Origin: Bacillota bacterium
Lineage (GTDB): Bacteria > Bacillota > Clostridia > Oscillospirales > Oscillospiraceae
DNA: 9,764 nt
Assembly: GCA_023393155.1 (NCBI GenBank)
Contig: JAEWML010000080.1
Span: forward strand, 1-9,764
Reading direction: 5' to 3'
The notes under the pieces are model-generated. The model saw only the letters and a list, made by a program, of their open reading frames with translations, was not told where the DNA came from and did no database searches. This document shows, one piece after another, positions 6,488 through 9,764 of the stretch (within the stretch, counting starts at the first letter, position 1; each line of letters starts with the position of its first letter). Made by a program: the position numbers and the translations under genes.

Positions 6488-7597
6488 TTATTTACCGTTC
6501 ATTTTCCGCCGCCGCGCGGCCCAGCCGCCCTTGTTCTCCTGCCGTACCCGGGCCACGGCCAGCGCGTCGTCGGGCACGTCCTTGGTGATGGTGGCGCCCG
6601 CCGCGATGTAGCTGCCCTTTCCCACGCTGACCGGAGCCACCAGATTGGTGTTGCAGCCGATAAAGGAGTCGTCCCCGATGGTACAGCGGTATTTGTGGAA
6701 CCCGTCGTAATTGGTGGTGACGGTGCCGCAGCCGAAGTTGACACGCCTGCCCACGTCGCTGTCTCCCACATAGGTAAGATGGGAAATTTTCGTCCCGTCC
6801 CCGATGACGGAATTTTTGACCTCCACAAAGTCGCCCACCTTCACGCCGTCTCCGATGGCGGAGCCGGGGCGGACGTAGGCGAAGGGCCCCACATGGGTTC
6901 CGCTGCCAACGGAAGATTCAAAAATTTGAGAGGCGTTGACCTCCGTCCCGTCCCCCACGGTGCAGTCCCGCACCACGGAGTTGGGTCCGATGACGCAGTC
7001 CCGGCCGATGACGGTGTTCCCCCGCAAAATGGTTCCGGGCAGGAGGAAGCTCCCCCGGCCGATCTCCACCCGGGGGTCGATATACACGGCGGCGGGGTCC
7101 AGCATCCGCACGCCGCCTGCAAGGTGCCGCCGTGCGACCTCGTCCCGCAGATGCGGCTCCACGTTTTGAATGTCCTCGTCAGAGTTGAGGGCGATCCAGC
7201 CCTTCTCGCCGTCCACATTCTGCAAAAAAATGGTGGCGGCGGATTTCCACCCCTCCGCCAGGGCGGAGCCCTTGGCGGAATAGACGTAGCCCTCGCCCGC
7301 CCGGGACGCCGGAATCACCGGCCGCGGGACCACGATCACCCGCTCTGCGCCGGATACAAAGTCCAGCAGCGCCGGGTGAGCGTCCGACAGCTCCACGTCG
7401 GCCTCCGGCGAAAAGCAGGCCCGGGCCTTCTCGGTATCCTCCGCCCCGCAGACAACATAAAACCGCTCTACGCGGTCGCCTTTCAGCTTGCGGGCCACCC
7501 ATGTCAGGATGGGGCAAAACAGAATGTCTTTCAGCATCAGCGGTTCTCTCTGCTCCGGGGAAGCAGTCAGGAAAATAACTGCGCGTTTTTGATCCAT
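6488..7597 (-). CDS. glmU: GlmU-type glucosamine-1-phosphate N-acetyltransferase with degenerate uridylyltransferase domain
   Basis: The product has 369 residues, against about 456 in classic bifunctional GlmU. GlmU makes UDP-GlcNAc for peptidoglycan in two steps: acetylation of GlcN-1-P by the C-terminal left-handed beta-helix, then uridylyl transfer by the N-terminal Rossmann domain. The helix is intact (about 170-345). By a gapless alignment from memory, offset 90 from E. coli, it keeps Arg243, Lys261, His273 (the catalytic base, in SHLTYVGD), Tyr276, Asn287, Asn296, Lys302, Ala333 and Arg350. Only Ser405 is changed, to Cys315. The N-terminal domain lacks the LAAGxGTRM loop (it reads FLTASPEQREPLM), has Arg92 where the metal-binding Asp105 is expected, and misses about 90 residues of the sugar-binding half. 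Acetyltransferase activity is likely; uridylyltransferase activity is unlikely. The ATG at 7597 is preferred over an upstream TTG at 7633 because of its ribosome site. It leads the operon to prs. Confidence 0.9.
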   Translation of the reverse strand: MDQKRAVIFLTASPEQREPLMLKDILFCPILTWVARKLKGDRVERFYVVCGAEDTEKARACFSPEADVELSDAHPALLDFVSGAERVIVVPRPVIPASRAGEGYVYSAKGSALAEGWKSAATIFLQNVDGEKGWIALNSDEDIQNVEPHLRDEVARRHLAGGVRMLDPAAVYIDPRVEIGRGSFLLPGTILRGNTVIGRDCVIGPNSVVRDCTVGDGTEVNASQIFESSVGSGTHVGPFAYVRPGSAIGDGVKVGDFVEVKNSVIGDGTKISHLTYVGDSDVGRRVNFGCGTVTTNYDGFHKYRCTIGDDSFIGCNTNLVAPVSVGKGSYIAAGATITKDVPDDALAVARVRQENKGGWAARRRKMNGK

Positions 7598-7602
7598 CGG
7601 TA

Positions 7603-7609
7603 TCCTCTC
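7603..7609 (-). promoter_or_regulatory. Ribosome binding site fixing the glmU start
   Basis: GAGAGGA on the minus strand stands five bases before the ATG at 7597. An in-frame TTG at 7633 would add 12 residues (RRRIFLRERIP after the start), but it lies inside a stable hairpin and has no such site, so the ATG is chosen. Confidence 0.75.
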
Positions 7610-7615
7610 CCTGAG

Positions 7616-7645
7616 AAAAATCCGGCGGCGCAAGCGCCCCGCCGG
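7616..7645 (-). terminator. Terminator-like hairpin in the glmU leader (candidate attenuator)
   Basis: On the minus strand CCGGCGG (7645-7639) and CCGCCGG (7628-7622) form a perfect 7-bp GC stem around a 10-nt loop, GGCGCTTGCG. One A and then five T (7620-7616) follow, with CTC after that. This is the shape of an intrinsic terminator. It lies between the predicted glmU start site (about 7676) and the glmU ribosome site, so it could end transcription early. No T-box, known riboswitch core or convincing leader peptide is recognisable. Confidence 0.45.
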
Positions 7646-7650
7646 TCACC

Positions 7651-7664
7651 GCGGCCTCCGCCGC
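7651..7664 (-). other. Upstream leader hairpin of glmU
   Basis: GCGGC and GCCGC form a 5-bp stem around a four-base GGAG loop, just before the terminator-like hairpin in the predicted glmU transcript. Its 5' arm contains GGCGG, which could instead pair with CCGCC in the 3' arm of the downstream hairpin. The two structures could therefore be alternatives. In such GC-rich sequence chance pairing is common. Confidence 0.3.
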
Positions 7665-7682
7665 AGGATTGGTTGCAAAGAC

Positions 7683-7691
7683 ATTATAGCA
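7683..7691 (-). promoter_or_regulatory. Extended -10 promoter for the glmU operon
   Basis: The minus strand reads TGCTATAAT, a perfect TATAAT with the TG extension typical of sigma-A extended -10 promoters. The -35 region (about 7705-7711, TGGATT or CTGGAT by spacing) is a poor match, which the TG extension can compensate. The predicted start site is near 7676, giving a leader of about 79 nt before the ATG at 7597. AT-rich DNA lies upstream. Confidence 0.65.
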
Positions 7692-7894
7692 AAGATTTAA
7701 GGAAAATCCAGTGTTTGTAGGTAAATTGTTTCAGAAAATTCTGGTTCTCTTTTGACAAAACAACCATTTTGCAAAAAATATGTTGAAATTTCACAGTTTT
7801 TTAAAGCATCGGACCGTGACTTAGGCATTTCGCAGAATTTCTCATGGGATTGCAGTGATTTTCTCTAAAAAAACGGTTTTTTCCCATAAAGAGG

Positions 7895-7923
7895 TTGAAT
7901 TTGAACGGGTTATGGATTACAAT
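7895..7923 (+). promoter_or_regulatory. Sigma-A-like promoter for trmL
   Basis: TTGAAT (7895-7900) and TACAAT (7918-7923) are separated by exactly 17 bp, matching four and five of six consensus positions. The predicted start is near 7930, giving a leader of only about 23 nt that contains the GGAGGG ribosome site (7942-7947). An A/T-rich tract upstream (7867-7882) could act as an UP-like element. Confidence 0.6.
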
Positions 7924-7934
7924 TGACCCGTTCA
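7902..7934. repeat. 9-bp inverted repeat flanking the trmL -10 box (candidate operator)
   Basis: TGAACGGGT (7902-7910) and ACCCGTTCA (7926-7934) are perfect inverse copies separated by 15 bp. The -10 hexamer lies in the spacer, and the right arm covers the expected transcription start. Protein binding to both arms would block RNA polymerase, so this fits a repressor operator. No regulator gene is present in the window to name the protein. If transcribed from further upstream, the repeat could also form an RNA hairpin. Confidence 0.5.
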
Positions 7935-7952
7935 TGCAAATGGAGGGATTGG

Positions 7953-8438
7953 ATGCTGAATGTGGTTCTGGTAGAACCTGAGATTCCGCAGAATTGCGGA
8001 AATGTGGCCCGCACCTGCGCCGCAACCGGCGCGCGGCTCCACCTGATCCGCCCGCTGGGGTTTGACATCTCGGACAAGGCCGTGAAGCGGGCGGGACTGG
8101 ATTACTGGCATCTGGTGGAGGTTTTTGACTACGAAAATCTGGACGATTTTTTTCTCCGTAATCCTGACGCGAGGGATATTTGGCTCACCACCACAAAAGC
8201 GCCCCGTTCCTATGCCGAGGCGGAGTTTCGCGACGGCTGCTGGCTGTTTTTCGGGAAGGAGACGGCGGGCCTGCCGGAGAGTTTCCGCAGGAAGCATCGC
8301 GAGCGCTGCATCCGTCTTCCCATGCGGGAGGAGGCCCGGAGCCTGAATCTGAGCAATACCGTGGCGGTGTGCGTGTATGAGGCGCTGCGCCAAATCGGCT
8401 TTTCCGGCCTTGCCGGAGAGGGGGAAATGGCGCGGTGA
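7953..8438 (+). CDS. trmL: tRNA (cytidine/uridine-34 2'-O)-methyltransferase, TrmL family
   Basis: The 161-residue product belongs to the SPOUT superfamily (SpoU/TrmH class) and matches the short TrmL form, with no added RNA-binding domain. TrmL methylates the ribose of the wobble nucleotide 34 in certain leucine tRNAs, using S-adenosylmethionine. Motifs: EPEIPQNCGNVARTCAATGA (8-27) for motif 1, FGKETAGLPE (100-109) for motif 2, and IRLPMREEARSLNLSNTVAV (120-139) for motif 3. Motifs 2 and 3 form the knotted cofactor site. The ATG at 7953 has GGAGGG five bases upstream. The frame extends ten codons further left, but that start has no ribosome site and would remove the promoter spacing. The gene is transcribed away from glmU and leads to pgk after 116 nt. 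The exact tRNA substrate is inferred from the family. Confidence 0.93.
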   Translation: MLNVVLVEPEIPQNCGNVARTCAATGARLHLIRPLGFDISDKAVKRAGLDYWHLVEVFDYENLDDFFLRNPDARDIWLTTTKAPRSYAEAEFRDGCWLFFGKETAGLPESFRRKHRERCIRLPMREEARSLNLSNTVAVCVYEALRQIGFSGLAGEGEMAR

Positions 8439-8554
8439 CGCTGCTTTGGCGCGTTTTAGTCCGAGCGAGGGCGGCGGACTCGCGCTGCCTGCGGGACTGC
8501 CCGGCCTTGTGCCCCGCCGGTTGGACGGGCCGACATTGAGAGGGAGGATGCTTT

Positions 8555-9748
8555 ATGAACTACAACAAGAAAACCGTCAGAGACGTGGACGTAGCAGGCA
8601 AAAAGGTCCTGCTGCGGTGCGATTTCAACGTGCCGCTGGACAAGGCCACCGGCGCCATTACCAGCGACAAGCGCATCACGGCGGCGCTGCCCACCATTCA
8701 ATATTTGCTGGAAAACGGCGCGGCGGTCATCGCCTGCTCCCACATGGGGAAGCCCAAGGGAGAGCGGAAAATGGAGCTGAGTCTGGCCCCCGTGGCAAAG
8801 CGGCTGGGGGAGCTTTTGGGCAGGGAAGTGATTTTTGCCGCAGACACCGTGGGTCCCGACGCGAAGGCGAAGGCCGAAGCGCTGAAACCCGGCGAGGTTC
8901 TGCTGCTGGAAAACACCCGGTTTGAGCCGGGGGAGACGAAAAACGACCCGGAGCTTGCAAAGGACCTGGCCTCCATGGCGGAGCTGTACGTGTCCGACGC
9001 GTTTGGCTCCGTCCACCGGGCCCACGCCTCCACTGTGGGGGTGGCGGATTACCTGCCCGCCGTGTCCGGTTTTTTGGTGGCCCGGGAGCTGGAGGTCATG
9101 GGCAAGGCACTGGACGACCCCAAGCGGCCCTTTGTGGCGGTTTTGGGCGGGGCGAAGGTCTCCGACAAAATCAACGTCATCGGAAACCTTTTGAACAAGG
9201 CCGACACCGTGATTATCGGCGGCGGCATGGCCTATACCTTTATAAAAGCGCAGGGCGGCTCTATTGGAACATCCCTTCTGGAGGAGGATAAGCAGGCGCT
9301 GGCGCTTGAGACGCTGGCTGCCGCACGGGAGAAGGGCGTGAAGCTTCTTCTGCCTGTGGATACCCTCGCGGCCAAGGAGTTTTCCGCCGACGCGCAGCCC
9401 GTTTCCATGGATGCCGCCGCCATACCCGAGGATATGATGGGCCTTGACATCGGCCCCAAGACCGTGGAGCTGTTCTGCGGCGCGCTGAAGGGAGCGGGCA
9501 CCGTTGTGTGGAACGGCCCCATGGGCGTGTTTGAGTTTGACGCGTTTGCCGGCGGCACCCGTGCCATGGCCCGGGCGATTGCGGAAAGCGGCGCGGTAAG
9601 CATCGTGGGCGGCGGAGACAGCGCCGCAGCGGTGGAGCAGATGGGCTACGCCGACAGAATTACACATATCTCCACCGGGGGCGGGGCCTCTCTGGAATTT
9701 TTAGAGGGCAAAGAGCTGCCAGGCGTGGCCTGCTTACAAGACAGATAA
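8555..9748 (+). CDS. pgk: Phosphoglycerate kinase
   Basis: The complete 397-residue glycolytic enzyme transfers phosphate from 1,3-bisphosphoglycerate to ADP in the cytoplasm. The N-terminal 3-PG-binding half shows [10 protein letters not shown] (19-28), SHMGKPKGE (62-70), [12 protein letters not shown] (116-127) and VHRAHAST (153-160). The hinge and nucleotide half show [12 protein letters not shown] (194-205), [10 protein letters not shown] (220-229), [11 protein letters not shown] (317-327) and the Gly-rich VGGGDSAAA (351-359). The ATG at 8555 follows an AGGGAGG ribosome site with seven bases between. The usual partner gap is not upstream; tpiA or gpm could lie beyond the window. The 116-nt gap after trmL is GC-rich with short dyads, such as AGTCCG/CGGACT at about 8458-8480. 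It shows no clear promoter and no T-run terminator, so read-through from trmL is likely. Confidence 0.98.
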   Translation: MNYNKKTVRDVDVAGKKVLLRCDFNVPLDKATGAITSDKRITAALPTIQYLLENGAAVIACSHMGKPKGERKMELSLAPVAKRLGELLGREVIFAADTVGPDAKAKAEALKPGEVLLLENTRFEPGETKNDPELAKDLASMAELYVSDAFGSVHRAHASTVGVADYLPAVSGFLVARELEVMGKALDDPKRPFVAVLGGAKVSDKINVIGNLLNKADTVIIGGGMAYTFIKAQGGSIGTSLLEEDKQALALETLAAAREKGVKLLLPVDTLAAKEFSADAQPVSMDAAAIPEDMMGLDIGPKTVELFCGALKGAGTVVWNGPMGVFEFDAFAGGTRAMARAIAESGAVSIVGGGDSAAAVEQMGYADRITHISTGGGASLEFLEGKELPGVACLQDR

Positions 9749-9764
9749 ATGCCCAAGCCCGCAC

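Larger units (their letters stand above)
7598..7952. other. Divergent intergenic regulatory region between glmU and trmL
   Basis: This 355-nt stretch holds no credible gene. Its left end (7598-7680) is the GC-rich glmU leader with two hairpins. The rest (7681-7950) is clearly AT-richer than the flanking genes and carries a promoter on each strand. Small dyads are scattered through it: CAGAA-AA-TTCTG (7732-7743), the palindrome TGAAATTTCA (7784-7793) and A7-CGG-T6 (7867-7882). A 9-bp inverted repeat (7902-7934) is the most convincing. The distance between the two promoters is large (over 200 nt), so they are probably controlled separately. Confidence 0.7.

Noticed and set aside
7598..7680. glmS-type ribozyme or T-box in the glmU leader
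   Set aside because: The leader is only about 79 nt and lacks the conserved core sequences of either element. Only simple hairpins are visible.
6695..7720. 341-codon open frame on the plus strand opposite glmU
   Set aside because: It is antisense to glmU and reads as low-complexity His/Gly/Pro/Arg-rich sequence. It is a codon-bias shadow.
7752..7781. Perfect TTGACA on the plus strand at 7752-7757 as a second trmL promoter
   Set aside because: The best -10 at 18-bp spacing is AAATAT (three of six matches), and the site is about 200 nt from trmL. A better-spaced promoter lies closer.
8439..8554. Dyads in the trmL-pgk gap as a terminator
   Set aside because: The stems are short or widely spaced (AGTCCG/CGGACT, GCCCG/CGGGC) and no T run follows any of them.
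8456..9667. 403-codon open frame on the minus strand opposite pgk
   Set aside because: It lies antisense to an unmistakable pgk. Its translation is rich in His, Gly, Arg and Gln with no recognisable family, as expected from the shadow of GC-rich codons, and I see no ribosome site for it.

Overview
The window is a GC-rich stretch of low-GC-phylum (Bacillota) housekeeping DNA. Three things suggest a class Clostridia organism, most plausibly Oscillospiraceae or a relative: the glmU-prs-pth-mfd gene order, a lipobox lipoprotein of the foldase type, and strong purine-rich Shine-Dalgarno sites with sigma-A-like promoters in AT-rich gaps. The family is an inference from gene order and protein style, not from a database match. 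No mobile element, CRISPR array, tRNA or rRNA gene is visible.

Layout. Two gene groups diverge from an AT-rich regulatory region at about 7598-7952. On the minus strand, read from right to left, lie glmU (7597-6488), prs (6427-5468), pth (5249-4650), mfd (4597-1067), lepB (1074-397) and the start of a lipoprotein gene (357 to the window edge). On the plus strand lie trmL (7953-8438) and pgk (8555-9748). The minus-strand group is the conserved Bacillota cluster that supplies UDP-GlcNAc precursor, PRPP, peptidyl-tRNA recycling and transcription-coupled repair. Two protein-export genes, signal peptidase I and a probable foldase lipoprotein, follow it. The ctc (bL25) and fin/yabK genes found at this locus in Bacillus are absent. 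The plus-strand group pairs a tRNA wobble-base 2'-O-methyltransferase with phosphoglycerate kinase.

Most unusual points. The GlmU protein keeps every acetyltransferase residue I can place except one Ser-to-Cys change. Its N-terminal uridylyltransferase domain has lost the nucleotide-binding loop, the metal-binding Asp and about 90 residues, so this GlmU probably performs only the acetyl transfer. Its transcript seems to start at an extended -10 promoter and to pass through a GC-rich hairpin followed by a run of five T, which looks like a leader attenuator. On the other side, a 9-bp perfect inverted repeat flanks the -10 box of the trmL promoter and looks like an operator. No complete new defence or mobile system is present. 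The GlmU domain loss and its leader are the best candidates for something undescribed.
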